A DNA stretch of 56,770 nucleotides, taken from contig NZ_LJIC01000041.1 of the NCBI RefSeq assembly GCF_001295845.1, positions 1-56,770 of the forward strand, given 5' to 3'. This stretch comes from Rhodopseudomonas sp. AAP120 (GTDB lineage: Bacteria > Pseudomonadota > Alphaproteobacteria > Rhizobiales > Xanthobacteraceae). This document shows positions 8,809-18,180 of the stretch, piece by piece; position 1 is the first letter of the stretch, and every line of letters begins with the position of its first letter. Below the pieces are notes generated by a model that was given only the letters and a program-made list of their open reading frames with translations, was not told the origin of the DNA and ran no database searches. Both the position numbers and the translations under genes were made by a program.

Positions 8809-9747
8809 ATGATCGGCGTTTTGATCTATCGCGACTTTCAACTGCTCGACGCGGCCGGACCGATCGCGGCATTCGAGATCGCCGGGCGCCACGTCTCCGG
8901 GCCCGAGCCGATCCGGATGTTGAGCGCGACGCCTGGCGCGGTGCGTAGTTCGTCGGGCATCGAGATGATGGCGCGTGGGCTGCGCCGGGACCACACCATG
9001 CGCACGCTGATCGTGGCCGGGGGCGACGGGGTACGCGCGGCGGCGCGATGTTCACGAACCCTGGCGTTCCTGCGTGCGGCCGCAGCCCGCGGCTGCCGCA
9101 TCGCCAGCGTCTGTTCGGGCGCCTATCTGCTGGCGGAGGCGGGGCTGCTCGATGGTCGTCGCGCGACGACGCACTGGGGACGCACCCGCGATTTCCTGAA
9201 GCGCTATCCGCAGGTGCGGCTGGAGCCCGACCGCATCTTCGTGCGCGACGGCGACGTCTGGACGTCGGCCGGCATCACCGCCGGCATCGACCTGGCTCTG
9301 GCGATCATCGCCGAGGATTACTCCGACCCCATCGCGCGCGCCACCGCGCGACAGCTCGTGCTGGCGCAGCGCCGCACCGGCGGACAGTCGCAGTTCTCAT
9401 CGCTGCTGGAGCTGCAGGCGCCGTCCGGTCGGTTCGCCGCGTTGCTCGACTGGGTGCGGGAGCATCTCGGTGAGCAGCTTCCGGTCGAGCGGTTGGCCGA
9501 GCAGGCCGGGATGAGCGCGCGGCATTTCACGCGCGCCTTCATTGCCGAGACCGGCACGACACCGGCGAAGGCCGTCGAACGGCTCCGCATCGAGCTGGCG
9601 CGGGCCCGCGTGCAGACGAGTAGTGAGCCGATCGAGCGTGTCGCGGAGGCGGCCGGCTTCGGCGATCCGGAGCGGATGCGGCGAGCGTTCATCCGGGCGT
9701 TCGGCCAGCCGCCGCAGGCGGTGCGTAGAGCGGCGCGGGCCGCGTGA
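8809..9747 (+). CDS. GlxA-family AraC-type transcriptional regulator with a PfpI-like sensor domain
   Basis: This 312-residue protein joins an N-terminal DJ-1/PfpI-like domain (residues 1-190, nucleophile elbow VCSGAYLLAEAG with C102) to a C-terminal AraC double helix-turn-helix (about residues 210-310). The HTH shows ERLAEQAGMSARHFTRAF and the second helix pair IERVAEAAGFGDPERMRRAF. GlxA-type proteins are regulators whose PfpI domain is thought to sense metabolites. Because it is divergent from a stand-alone PfpI enzyme, I infer that it controls that gene and itself. The stop codon abuts the stop codon of the convergent glycosidase gene. Confidence 0.92.
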   Translation: MIGVLIYRDFQLLDAAGPIAAFEIAGRHVSGPEPIRMLSATPGAVRSSSGIEMMARGLRRDHTMRTLIVAGGDGVRAAARCSRTLAFLRAAAARGCRIASVCSGAYLLAEAGLLDGRRATTHWGRTRDFLKRYPQVRLEPDRIFVRDGDVWTSAGITAGIDLALAIIAEDYSDPIARATARQLVLAQRRTGGQSQFSSLLELQAPSGRFAALLDWVREHLGEQLPVERLAEQAGMSARHFTRAFIAETGTTPAKAVERLRIELARARVQTSSEPIERVAEAAGFGDPERMRRAFIRAFGQPPQAVRRAARAA

Positions 9748-11103
9748 TCAGGCCGCGGGCGGCGTCGCCACTCGCCTGGCGGCCGCCGCGGCGGCTTCGT
9801 GCAGCCATTCGGCGTCGTCGTTGACGACGCGCATCGCCTCGGTCAGCTCGGGGTAAATCTCGTCGTGGATAGTGACGACGCCGTAGTTGGAGTTCTCGCC
9901 GTCCCAGCGGCCTTCGGCCGGCTGATCGGCGTGAACGAACCAGTGATAGCCGATCAGGTTCGGATGCCGCAGCGCCGCGCCGACATAGCGGGCGAAGCCG
10001 GCGGCGCGGTCGGCCTGCGTCTCGACACGCGGGCCGGCGCCTTGCGTGTTCGGCAGCCCGGCGTCGTCCCCGCGGAACGAGAACTCACCGATCAGGCAGG
10101 GCCGGCCCGTCGCCGCATAGGCCTCGATCACGGCGCCGGGCAGGGCCTCGTAGCAATTGACGCTGATGACGTCGCAGTACCGGCCGGCGGCGGTGATCAC
10201 TTGTGGTGGTGGCACGTAGGCGAAGCGGCTGCCGAGCACCAGATGATGCGGCGCCGCCGCACGGATCGCCGCGGTGCTGACCGCGAAGTAACGCTCGGCG
10301 AGCACGCCGGCGAAGGCGTCGCAATCGGCGAAGTAGCGCGCCCGAGACGGGTCGCGCTCCTGCGCGTGATCGTGGGTGAGGAAGTTGCGCTTGAACGGCG
10401 GCGCGGCGATCGGCGTTCCGGCCAGCTCGTCCCAAGAGATCAACGCGCTGCGCCAGGCCGCGTTGAACGCGGCGATGTCCTTGTAGCGATCGCGCAGCAG
10501 CGCCACCGCGACGCCTCGGGAATAGGGCGCCGCAATGCCGCCGAGGATGGTCGGCAGCAACTCGTTCTCGCCGCGCCAGTCCGGACCCCATTGCAACTCG
10601 TTGTCGATGAACCAGCCCAGCACGCCGGCGTCGTCGCGCGACGGCCCGCAGATCTGCTGGGCGCGCTGCTGTGCGAAGCTCTCGAAAGCCGGATCGAACA
10701 GGTCGCATTGTGGCCAGCCGCGCCCCTCGCCATAGGCGGTCGCGAGATAGGCGACGCCGGCGGCTGACGCGAGCGGTGCGCCCCCGGCGCGAGCGAGCTC
10801 CGGCTCGGACCACGCGCCGAGCGTGTTGAATCCCCAGCCGCGCAGGCGGTCCGCGGCCGCACCGCGCCAGGCGTCGTGGCTGCCGTATTTGTGCAGGCAG
10901 GCCTCGCGGTAGGGGCGACGCTCGGTCCCCTTGATGTTATCGTGGTCGAACTGCACCGAGACCACGCCTTTCGACAGGAAGCGTCCGCCGTCCGGATCGA
11001 TGAACCACCACACGCCGTCGATCTGGGCGACGCGGAAAAAGCCGGTGGCCTGGACCTTGCGCGTGGCGAGGCCGCCCCAGCGGGTGCGTGGAATGTCGGT
11101 CAT
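9748..11103 (-). CDS. Glycoside hydrolase, GH50/beta-agarase-like
   Basis: This 451-residue protein starts with GFFRVAQIDGVWWFIDPDGG, typical of agarase-like clan GH-A enzymes. The likely acid/base Glu is E169 in GWFIDNELQWG, and the likely nucleophile is E340 in CLIGEFSFRG at the end of a (beta/alpha)8 barrel. There is no signal peptide, so it is probably cytoplasmic and acts on an imported oligosaccharide, or is not a true agarase. No transporter or sugar-catabolism genes lie next to it. The ORF ends exactly where the convergent GlxA gene ends (TGA/TCA). Family membership is from motif recognition; the substrate is unknown. Confidence 0.8.
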   Translation of the reverse strand: MTDIPRTRWGGLATRKVQATGFFRVAQIDGVWWFIDPDGGRFLSKGVVSVQFDHDNIKGTERRPYREACLHKYGSHDAWRGAAADRLRGWGFNTLGAWSEPELARAGGAPLASAAGVAYLATAYGEGRGWPQCDLFDPAFESFAQQRAQQICGPSRDDAGVLGWFIDNELQWGPDWRGENELLPTILGGIAAPYSRGVAVALLRDRYKDIAAFNAAWRSALISWDELAGTPIAAPPFKRNFLTHDHAQERDPSRARYFADCDAFAGVLAERYFAVSTAAIRAAAPHHLVLGSRFAYVPPPQVITAAGRYCDVISVNCYEALPGAVIEAYAATGRPCLIGEFSFRGDDAGLPNTQGAGPRVETQADRAAGFARYVGAALRHPNLIGYHWFVHADQPAEGRWDGENSNYGVVTIHDEIYPELTEAMRVVNDDAEWLHEAAAAAARRVATPPAA

Positions 11104-11326
11104 GCAATCGGCTCGCGCGCGAGCTTCCCTCCGAGCGGAGAGAGCTACTTGCGCCTTTCCGCTGGACCGACGTTGATGCGGGTCAATTGCGGATGGCGAT
11201 GCCTCCGAGAAACCAGCTCGTGACGCCCGGGAGGCCGGGCATCACGCGTGGAAGCGGCCGTTGCTGATCATGCTGGCGGCGCGCGGTCGGTCCGAAGATG
11301 CCGGCAACGTCCGCCGTATCGTCCCT

Positions 11327-12271
11327 CTACAGCGCTTTGAGCCAGTCGCCGATTTCGGTGACGGCGACGTTAGCCTGCTGCAGCAGCTTGCCCATGGTGA
11401 AGAAGCCGTGGAATTGGCCCGGATAGGTGCGGTGCTGCACCGGCACCCCGGCGTCTGCAAGCCGCCTCGCATATTCGTCGCCTTCGTCGCGCAGCGGATC
11501 GGCGCCGGCGGTGATGACGAAAGCCGGCGGCAGGCCGGCGAGCGTTTCGACGCGGGCCGGGGAGGCGCGCCAGTCCTCGGCATCATGGCTGGCGCTGAGA
11601 TAGTGATCGCGAAACCAGCGGATGACCGAATGCGTCAGCAGCACGCTGGTCTCCGGCTCGCTGTGCGACGGGTGGCTCATCGCAAAGTCGGTGGCCGGAT
11701 AGATCAGCACCTGACCCGCCAGCATCGGCCCGCCATGGTCGCGGGCGTGGATCGCCACCACCGCCGACAGGTTGCCGCCGGCGCTGTCGCCGCCGACGCA
11801 GAGCCGCTCCGGGTCCATGCCAAGCTTGCGTGCGTTGTCGGCGATCCACTGCGTCGCGGCGATCGCGTCGTCGACCGCGGCGGGGAATTTGTGCTCGGGC
11901 GCGAGCCGGTAGTCGACCGATATGACGATTAGCTGGCCTTCGTCGGCGATGGCGCGGCACACCACGTCGTGGGTGTCGAGATTGCCGATCACCCAGCCGC
12001 CGCCGTGGAAGAACACCAACGCTGGCGACAGGCCGCTCTCTTGCCGCAGCGTCTTCGGCGTGTAGCTGCGTGCCGGGATGTCGCCGGCCGGGCCGGGGAT
12101 TGCGATGGATTGCACCGAGGCGAGCTCGCGCGGCTCCGGATTGCTGACGACGCGCGCCGCCAGATAATAGGCACGCGCCTCGTCGGCGCTGAGATCTTCA
12201 TAGGCCGGACGGCCGGCGTCCTGGAACGCCTTGTAGACGGCGGCGGCATCGGGATCGAGCTTGGCTGGCAT
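11327..12271 (-). CDS. HSL-family alpha/beta hydrolase (acetyl esterase-like)
   Basis: This 314-residue enzyme carries the oxyanion-hole motif HGGGW (89-93), the nucleophile in GDSAGG (S163), and Asp (D258, TAGADPLRDEG) and His (H288, QFHGFF) at the expected positions. It therefore belongs to the bacterial hormone-sensitive lipase family IV, which hydrolyses short-chain esters. No signal peptide is visible. It lies 29 nt after the SDR gene on the same strand, so the two are likely co-transcribed. They may act in sequence on an alcohol/ester substrate; this is inference. Confidence 0.9.
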   Translation of the reverse strand: MPAKLDPDAAAVYKAFQDAGRPAYEDLSADEARAYYLAARVVSNPEPRELASVQSIAIPGPAGDIPARSYTPKTLRQESGLSPALVFFHGGGWVIGNLDTHDVVCRAIADEGQLIVISVDYRLAPEHKFPAAVDDAIAATQWIADNARKLGMDPERLCVGGDSAGGNLSAVVAIHARDHGGPMLAGQVLIYPATDFAMSHPSHSEPETSVLLTHSVIRWFRDHYLSASHDAEDWRASPARVETLAGLPPAFVITAGADPLRDEGDEYARRLADAGVPVQHRTYPGQFHGFFTMGKLLQQANVAVTEIGDWLKAL

Positions 12272-12300
12272 AGCAATACTACCTGTTAGGGAAACAAGAA

Positions 12301-13080
12301 TTAGCTGGCGACGCGGCCGCCGTCGACCGTGTAGGCCGAGCCTGATACATAGCTCGCATCATCCGACGCAAGAAAGGCGACGATCGACGCGACTTCATCG
12401 GCGCGGCCGAGACGGCGCATCGGAATGCGTTCGACCACGCGATCGTTCGGCACCGGCGTCGGCCCCGGATTGCGGCCTTCGACGATCGCGCTCAGCATCC
12501 GGCTGTCGATCATGCCGGGGCAAACGCAGTTGACGCGCACGCCGCTGTCGCCGCATTCCAGCGCGGCGGTCTTGGTCATGCCGATCACCGCGTGCTTGCT
12601 GGCGGTGTAGGCCACGATGTCGTTGGAGCCGATCAGTCCGGCGATCGAGGCGGTGTTGATGATACTGCCGGCGCGCTGCTGCAGCATCACCGGCAGGACG
12701 TGCTTCATGCCGAGAAACACCCCGACGACATTGACGTCGAGCACGCGGCGGAAGGCGTCGAGCGAGGTCTGCACGATCGGCCTGATGTCGCCCTCGATAC
12801 CGGCATTGTTGTAGAACACGTCGATACGTCCGCAGCGGTCCAGCGCGCTGCGGACGTAGCCGGCGACCTGGTCTTCCTGCGTCACGTCGGCGGTCAGGGC
12901 CAGCGGCTCCGCCGAGGCGGGCAGGGCGGCGATCGCCTGCTGCAGGGCGTCCGCGTCACGGTCCACCGCGACGATGCGGGCGCCGCGTGCGGCGAGCAGG
13001 CCGATGGTGGCGCGGCCGATCACGCCCGCCGCGCCGGTGACCAGCGCCACCTTGCCGTCCAGCCGAATTCTATCGGTCAT
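12301..13080 (-). CDS. Short-chain dehydrogenase/reductase (SDR)
   Basis: This 259-residue classical SDR has the Rossmann motif TGAAGVIG (15-22), an acidic residue D40 after strand 2 that favours NAD(H), NNAG (91-94), and catalytic S145, Y158 and K162 (YTASK). The last residues YTVDGGRVAS are typical of the family. It is the first gene of a probable two-gene operon with the downstream esterase. The substrate is unknown. The convergence on secondary metabolism rather than housekeeping is suggested by its position in an accessory block. Confidence 0.92.
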   Translation of the reverse strand: MTDRIRLDGKVALVTGAAGVIGRATIGLLAARGARIVAVDRDADALQQAIAALPASAEPLALTADVTQEDQVAGYVRSALDRCGRIDVFYNNAGIEGDIRPIVQTSLDAFRRVLDVNVVGVFLGMKHVLPVMLQQRAGSIINTASIAGLIGSNDIVAYTASKHAVIGMTKTAALECGDSGVRVNCVCPGMIDSRMLSAIVEGRNPGPTPVPNDRVVERIPMRRLGRADEVASIVAFLASDDASYVSGSAYTVDGGRVAS

Positions 13081-13316
13081 GTTGTGGTTTCTCCCCGGTT
13101 CCTTCCGGTTTGCTCCGGAATGGCGAGCCGCCTCGGCGATGCGCGCCGGGCCGCTTCTCGGCCGGGATTATTTCAGGTGGAACGGTGAATGGCCAGTCGG
13201 CCGGGCAGGGTGGTCGCCCTTCCCCCGCCGTATTCGGCGTGTTAACCGGGACCGATGCAAGCGGCCGAAGCTGTAGAATGTCGCGAGCCTGATTCGTCAT
13301 TTTGAAGCCGCGCGGA

Positions 13317-14267
13317 ATGTCCCGAAGCCTCTGTCTCGTCGGCCTGGCGGCGCTGATCGCCGCACCGTTGATCGCGTCCGCGCCGCCCGCGCGCGCGCAG
13401 ATCGGCAATATCTTCTCGGACCCTGCGCCGCGGCCGCCGGGCGCGATCCCGCGTGGCGGACCGCCGATGGATGACGAGGAAGAGGTGCCGGACCTTCCGC
13501 CGCAGGGCCGGGTGCTGCCGGCGCCGACCCGGCCGCCGCAGGGTTCGGCATTGCCGGGGCCGGTGCAGTCTCAGCCGTTGCCGCCGCCGCCCGGGACCAG
13601 CATCGTGCCGCAGACGCCGCCGGCCACCGCCAACGTGCCTCCGGGGACGGCGCCTCAGCCCGGCGCCCCGGCGCAGCCGAACAACGGCGTCGCCAATGCA
13701 CCTGCTGGGGCCAATCCGCTGCCGGGCCTGCCGCCCGGCCAGCGTCAGCCGCGCAGCGCGCCGCCGTCGCCCGCGACGCTGCAGCCCGGCGACGAGATCG
13801 TCACCGAGCCGCCCGCGCAGAAGATCGTCAACAAGAAGGCCAGCTTCACCGGCCTCGACAAGATCACCGGCCGCACCATCAATTTCGACGCCGACATCGG
13901 CGAGACCGTGCAGTTCGGCGCGCTGCGGGTGAAGACGGACGCCTGCTACACGCGGCCCTCGACCGAAGCCACCAACACCGATGCCTTCGTCGAAGTCGAC
14001 GAGATCACCCTGCAGGGCGAGGTCAAGCGGATCTTCTCCGGCTGGATGTTCGCGGCGAGCCCGGGCCTGCACGCCGTCGAGCACCCGATCTACGATATCT
14101 GGCTGACCGACTGTAAGAACCCGGAGACGCCGAGCGTCGCCACGGCCCAGCCCGACGCGCCCAAGCCGGCGGCCCAGCAACCGCAGCAACGCCGCCGCCA
14201 ACCGCAGCCCGCTCAACAGCCTCGGCCGACTGCGCCGCCGCCACCGCCGTTCCCGCAGTTCAGGTAG
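13317..14267 (+). CDS. DUF2155 domain secreted protein
   Basis: This 316-residue protein has a signal peptide (MSRSLCLVGLAALIAAPLIA, cleavage near ARA-QI). A long Pro/Ala/Gly-rich disordered region spans about residues 30-160. A compact DUF2155 domain follows (about 175-275), containing KASFTGLDKITGRT, LRVKTDACYTRP and FSGWMFAASPGLHAVEHP, with a conserved Cys pair. The tail is Gln/Pro-rich. ATG 13317 follows GCGGA. The function is unknown; it is likely periplasmic or envelope-associated. Its neighbour aat is convergent with only 6 nt between stops. In related genomes the gene is found with NDUFA12, aat and accBC. Confidence 0.85.
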   Translation: MSRSLCLVGLAALIAAPLIASAPPARAQIGNIFSDPAPRPPGAIPRGGPPMDDEEEVPDLPPQGRVLPAPTRPPQGSALPGPVQSQPLPPPPGTSIVPQTPPATANVPPGTAPQPGAPAQPNNGVANAPAGANPLPGLPPGQRQPRSAPPSPATLQPGDEIVTEPPAQKIVNKKASFTGLDKITGRTINFDADIGETVQFGALRVKTDACYTRPSTEATNTDAFVEVDEITLQGEVKRIFSGWMFAASPGLHAVEHPIYDIWLTDCKNPETPSVATAQPDAPKPAAQQPQQRRRQPQPAQQPRPTAPPPPPFPQFR

Positions 14268-14273
14268 CGCGTT

Positions 14274-14948
14274 CTAGTATTTCGCGATCACCTCTAGCGC
14301 ATCAGCTCCGGACACCGGCCGATCCACCGTCAACGCCTTGAAATCGGCGATGCCTCCCAACGCATCGTCGAGCAGCGAGCGGTAGCGCTGGCGGGGGACT
14401 TCGATGGCGCCGAGGCTGCGCAGATGCTCGGTCACGAATTGCGTGTCGAGCAGTTCGTAGCCGCCGGCCAGCAGCCGGGCGACGAGATGGACCAGCGCCA
14501 CCTTCGAAGCGTCGCGGGCGCGATGAAACATGCTTTCGCCGAAGAACGCGCGGCCGAGGCTGACGCCATACAGCCCGCCGACGAGATCGCCGTCCTGCCA
14601 GACCTCGACGCTGTGACAATGGCCGATGTCGTGCAGGCCGATATACAGCTCGCGGATGCGGCGATTGATCCAGGTATCCTCGCGGCCGGGCTGCGGCTCG
14701 GCGCAGCCGTCGATCACCGCCTTGAAGGCGCGGTCGACCGTGACGGTGAAGCTGTCCGAACGCACTGTGCGGGCGAGCCGCGAGGGCACGCGAAAGCCGC
14801 CGAGCGGGATGATGCCGCGTAGCTCCGGCTCGACCCAATGCAGGCTCGGATCGTCGACGCTCTCGGCCATCGGGAAAATGCCGCACGCATAGGCGCGCAG
14901 CAGCACTTCGGGGGTGATCTCGGCGGAGGCGGAGTCGCGGGAGGCCAT
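14274..14948 (-). CDS. aat: Leucyl/phenylalanyl-tRNA--protein transferase
   Basis: This enzyme transfers Leu or Phe from tRNA to N-terminal Arg/Lys of proteins, marking them for ClpS/ClpAP degradation in the N-degron pathway. The sequence shows the family motifs [46 protein letters not shown] and [12 protein letters not shown], with length of about 224 residues as expected. ATG 14948 is preferred; an in-frame GTG at 14954 is also possible and neither has a clear ribosome site. It lies 40 nt after the NhaD-like gene on the same strand, which may drive read-through. Confidence 0.95.
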   Translation of the reverse strand: MASRDSASAEITPEVLLRAYACGIFPMAESVDDPSLHWVEPELRGIIPLGGFRVPSRLARTVRSDSFTVTVDRAFKAVIDGCAEPQPGREDTWINRRIRELYIGLHDIGHCHSVEVWQDGDLVGGLYGVSLGRAFFGESMFHRARDASKVALVHLVARLLAGGYELLDTQFVTEHLRSLGAIEVPRQRYRSLLDDALGGIADFKALTVDRPVSGADALEVIAKY

Positions 14949-14994
14949 CCGCACAGCATAGCAGGGGGCGGCCGGTGAGGCGACCCGCCCGGCG

Positions 14995-16212
14995 TCAGCG
15001 GATCGGATCCGGCATCCAGCCGAGCAGCGCCAGCATCGCGAAGAACCCGACGAAATATGCGATACCGACGTGCCAGCCGAAGCGCAGCCACAGGTACACC
15101 GACTTGCCCTCGGGGAACATGTTGGTGAGGGCGACGCCGGCCGAGGAGCCGAACCACATCATCGAACCGCCGAACCCGACCGCGTAGGCGAGGAAGCCCC
15201 AGTCGTAGCCGCCCTGTTTCAGCGCCAGCGCGGTGAGCGGAATGTTGTCGAAGCCCGCCGAGACGAAGCCGAGCCCGAGCGCGGTCTGCCAGCTCGCGAC
15301 AGGAAGCTCTTCCACCGGCATCATCGATGCGGCGGTCACCAGCGCCAGCAGGAAGATGGTGCCTTTCAGGGTCGAGGGCATCAGCTGCCAATCCGGCCGG
15401 CGGATCGGCGCGGTGATCAGCAGCACCGCCCAGACGGTGAGGCCGAGCAGCGGCAGCTGATCGAGCAGCGCCGGGAATTTGACGTTGGCGACGATGTTGG
15501 CCGCAAGCGCCGCGATCAGGATCGCCGCGACGATGCCGACGCGGACCCATTCGATACGCAGGCCGCGCGGCGGATCCTTGACGATCGGCGAGAAGTTTTG
15601 CTGCTGGATCGAGGCCGGCACCGCAAACAGCAGCAGCGCGACGCCGGCCGCCACATAAGCTTCCACCACGCTGAGCGGGCTGACGCCGGCGATCCACATC
15701 ATCGTCGTCGTGGTATCACCCACCACGCTGCCCGAGCCGCCGGCATTCGACGCCGCGACGATCGCGGCGAGATAGCCGATATGAACTTTGCCGCGGAACA
15801 CGTGCCGCGCCACCATGCCGCCGATCAGCGCCGCGGCGATGTTGTCGAGGAAGCTCGACAGCACGAACACCAGCACCAGCAGCACGACCGGGCCTTTCCA
15901 GTCGTCCGGCAACAGCGCCGGCATCTCGTCCGGAATGCCGCTCTTCTCGAAATGCGCCGACAGTAGCGCGAAGCCCATCAGCAATAGAAACAGGTTCGCC
16001 AGCGTGACCCATTCGTGCTGCAGATGCAGCGCGAGGCCGAGCACGCCGGCGCCGGTCTTGAAGCCGGCGAACAGCAGCTTGTAGCCGGTGATCGTCGCAA
16101 GGCCACCGAGTGCGATCGCCATCGTGTGGCGATGAAAGATTGCGACGCCGAGCAGCGTCAGCGCGAACAGGATGAAGTCGACCGGGATGCCGAGGATCAG
16201 GAACGGAGTCAC
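14995..16212 (-). CDS. NhaD-like sodium:proton antiporter (ion transporter superfamily)
   Basis: This 405-residue inner-membrane protein has 11-12 predicted helices. Key segments are [17 protein letters not shown] and [21 protein letters not shown]; the latter closely matches the NhaD signature (GDVTTTMLW). A second DN motif occurs in [15 protein letters not shown]. NhaD proteins exchange Na+ or Li+ for H+ and help in salt and pH balance. Annotation as a citrate-type transporter is possible because the fold is shared. The gene lies downstream of the signalling operon with a 195-nt gap and upstream of aat. Confidence 0.85.
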   Translation of the reverse strand: MTPFLILGIPVDFILFALTLLGVAIFHRHTMAIALGGLATITGYKLLFAGFKTGAGVLGLALHLQHEWVTLANLFLLLMGFALLSAHFEKSGIPDEMPALLPDDWKGPVVLLVLVFVLSSFLDNIAAALIGGMVARHVFRGKVHIGYLAAIVAASNAGGSGSVVGDTTTTMMWIAGVSPLSVVEAYVAAGVALLLFAVPASIQQQNFSPIVKDPPRGLRIEWVRVGIVAAILIAALAANIVANVKFPALLDQLPLLGLTVWAVLLITAPIRRPDWQLMPSTLKGTIFLLALVTAASMMPVEELPVASWQTALGLGFVSAGFDNIPLTALALKQGGYDWGFLAYAVGFGGSMMWFGSSAGVALTNMFPEGKSVYLWLRFGWHVGIAYFVGFFAMLALLGWMPDPIR

Positions 16213-16407
16213 GCCGGCCCCACCGGGTCAGCAAGCTGCACGGCGCCGCTCACAGCGGCCGCATGATGTCGGATTTTCAAGGCGTCCATCCCGGCGAGAA
16301 GCCGCCGGCGCGCTCCCCCGAGGCGCCGGTCCGGCGCGGCGGAAGCTGCCCGAGCTGCGACAAAATGGCAAGATCGTCGGGACAGCGGCGCCTAGGTCTT
16401 TCGGCCG

Positions 16408-17079
16408 TCAGCTCCGCACGGCAAGCCAGATCCAGTGCCGCGACCCGCCGCGCTTGCCGACAGCGCGCACCGGCACCTCGTTGACGGCGAACCCGCCCTG
16501 CCGCAGCCGTCGGGTGAAGCTGTCGTCCGGGCCGGACGACCACAGCGCCAGCACGCCGCCGCTACGCAGCGCCGCGCGGGTGTCGGCAAGGCCACGGGCG
16601 TCGTACAGCCGGTCGTTGGCCTTGCGGGACAGCCCTTCGGGGCCGTTGTCGACGTCGAGCAGGATGGCGTCGTAGCGTCCGCTGCCCTTCTGGATCAATT
16701 CGCCGACATCCCGCGCGATGATGCTGACGCGCGGGTCGTCCAGACTGTCGCCGTAAAGCGCCGCCATCGGGCCGCGCGCCCAGTCGATCACCTCGGGCAC
16801 CAGCTCGGCGACTTCGATGGCGGCAGCCTCGCCGAACACGGCGAGTGCGGCGCGCAGCGTAAAGCCCATGCCGAGCCCGCCGATCAGCACGCGCGGCTTG
16901 ATGCGGCCTTCCAGCTTCTTGCAGGCGAGGGTGGCGAGCGCTTCTTCAGAGCCGCCGAGGCGGCTGTTCATCAGCTCGTTGGAGCCGAGCTTGATGGAGA
17001 ACTCGTCGCCGCGCTGCATCAGCCGCAATTCGTCGCCACCGGGAATCTGCGCGGTGGCCAGCTTGATCCAGGGCAGCAT
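16408..17079 (-). CDS. Spermidine synthase-like Rossmann methyltransferase-fold protein
   Basis: This 223-residue protein shows the nucleotide-binding segment VLIGGLGMGFTLRAAL, an acidic strand-2 end (AIEVAELVPEVIDWAR), and YDAILLDVDNGPEG. This matches the spermidine synthase superfamily. The polyamine-binding signature of true aminopropyltransferases (a D-S/C-x-D-P type motif) is replaced by DVDNGPE, so real spermidine synthesis is doubtful. The start lies only 12 nt after the receiver-kinase gene stop, so it is probably the fourth gene of the signalling operon. The function is unknown; a small-molecule methyl- or aminopropyl-transferase is possible. Confidence 0.8.
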   Translation of the reverse strand: MLPWIKLATAQIPGGDELRLMQRGDEFSIKLGSNELMNSRLGGSEEALATLACKKLEGRIKPRVLIGGLGMGFTLRAALAVFGEAAAIEVAELVPEVIDWARGPMAALYGDSLDDPRVSIIARDVGELIQKGSGRYDAILLDVDNGPEGLSRKANDRLYDARGLADTRAALRSGGVLALWSSGPDDSFTRRLRQGGFAVNEVPVRAVGKRGGSRHWIWLAVRS

Positions 17080-17091
17080 CGGAATGGCTCG

Positions 17092-18180
17092 TCAGGCGGC
17101 CGCCGGGGTCGGGGCGGGCGCAGGGGTGTTGGTGCGGCGGAAGCGCAGCACCATGCGGGTGCCGGCATGGGCCGGGTCGCGCGCGACGCTGGCGTCGAGC
17201 TTGGTCGCCATGGCGTTGACGATCCGTTGCCCCATGCCGGTGGATTGCGGATGCGACTTGGCACCGAAGCCGACGCCGTCGTCGGAAATCGCCAGTTCGA
17301 GCTCGTCGCCGTCGACCTTGAGGTCCACATGGATCGGACCCTGGCCTTCCGGATAGGCGTATTTGACCGCGTTCATCACCAGCTCGTTGACGACGATGCC
17401 GATCGCCACCGCGCGGTCGGGATCGATCTCGACGGCTTCGGCGGCGAGCGTCAGCCGCGACATCCGGTTGCCTTCGGCGGAGCGGCGCAGGTCCTCGAGC
17501 AGCGCTTCGAGATACTGGTTCAGCATCACGCTCTTGAGGTCGTGCGAGGTGTAGAGCCGGCGGTGCACCTGCGCGACCGCGGCGACGCGGCCCATCGCAT
17601 TGGTGAGCGCCGCCTTGACCTCGCCCTCCTTGCTGGAGGAGGCCTGCAGATGCAGCAGCGAGGCGATGATCTGCAGCGAATTGCCGACGCGGTGGTTGAC
17701 CTCGCGCAGCAGCATCTCTCGCTCGGCGGCAAGCGCGGCGTAGCGGTCGCGCGAGGCGCGCACCTCGGCCTCGGCATCGTCGCGCGCCTTGCGGATGATC
17801 GCCTGACGCAGCGCCTGGTCGGCCGCGACCTGCAGCAGCGGGATGAAATCGCCCTGGGTGTCCTTGACCAGATAGTCCGCCGCGCCGGCCTTCAGCGCGG
17901 TGACCGCGATGCTGGAATCCTGCGACGCGGTGACGAACACCACCGGCGGTGCGTCGGGAATGTTCTGAATCTGCTCGAGCGTTTCCAGCCCGTCGAGGCC
18001 CGGCATGTACTGATCGAGCGCCACCACGTCGACGCCGCCCTGCCGCAGCCGCTCCAGCCCGGCTTCGCCGCTGAGCACATGCTCGACCGCAAAGCCCTGC
18101 CGTCGCAGGCCGCGCGTCACCAGCCGGCCGAGCGCCTCGTCGTCGTCGATATACAGCAGGGTCGGCGTGGCAGGCGTCAT
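17092..18180 (-). CDS. Receiver domain fused to a HisKA_2/HWE-type histidine kinase
   Basis: This 362-residue cytoplasmic protein has an N-terminal receiver domain (residues 7-125; acidic cluster DDD 12-14, phospho-acceptor D56, conserved K106). A short coiled linker follows, then a HisKA_2 dimerisation domain with H163 in EVNHRVGNSLQIIASLLHLQ. The HATPase includes NELVMNAVKYAY and DDGVGFG. Such REC-kinase hybrids are controlled by phosphorylation of the receiver. The start ATG 18180 overlaps the previous stop by 4 nt (ATGA), implying translational coupling. It likely receives phosphate from the CHASE3 kinase or its receiver and passes a signal onward; the target is not visible here. Confidence 0.92.
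   Translation of the reverse strand: MTPATPTLLYIDDDEALGRLVTRGLRRQGFAVEHVLSGEAGLERLRQGGVDVVALDQYMPGLDGLETLEQIQNIPDAPPVVFVTASQDSSIAVTALKAGAADYLVKDTQGDFIPLLQVAADQALRQAIIRKARDDAEAEVRASRDRYAALAAEREMLLREVNHRVGNSLQIIASLLHLQASSSKEGEVKAALTNAMGRVAAVAQVHRRLYTSHDLKSVMLNQYLEALLEDLRRSAEGNRMSRLTLAAEAVEIDPDRAVAIGIVVNELVMNAVKYAYPEGQGPIHVDLKVDGDELELAISDDGVGFGAKSHPQSTGMGQRIVNAMATKLDASVARDPAHAGTRMVLRFRRTNTPAPAPTPAAA

Noticed and set aside
13237-13250. CtrA site upstream of the DUF2155 gene (GTTAACC)
   Set aside because: A TTAACC half is present but neither the second TTAA at 7-nt spacing nor the AT ending of TTAACCAT follows.
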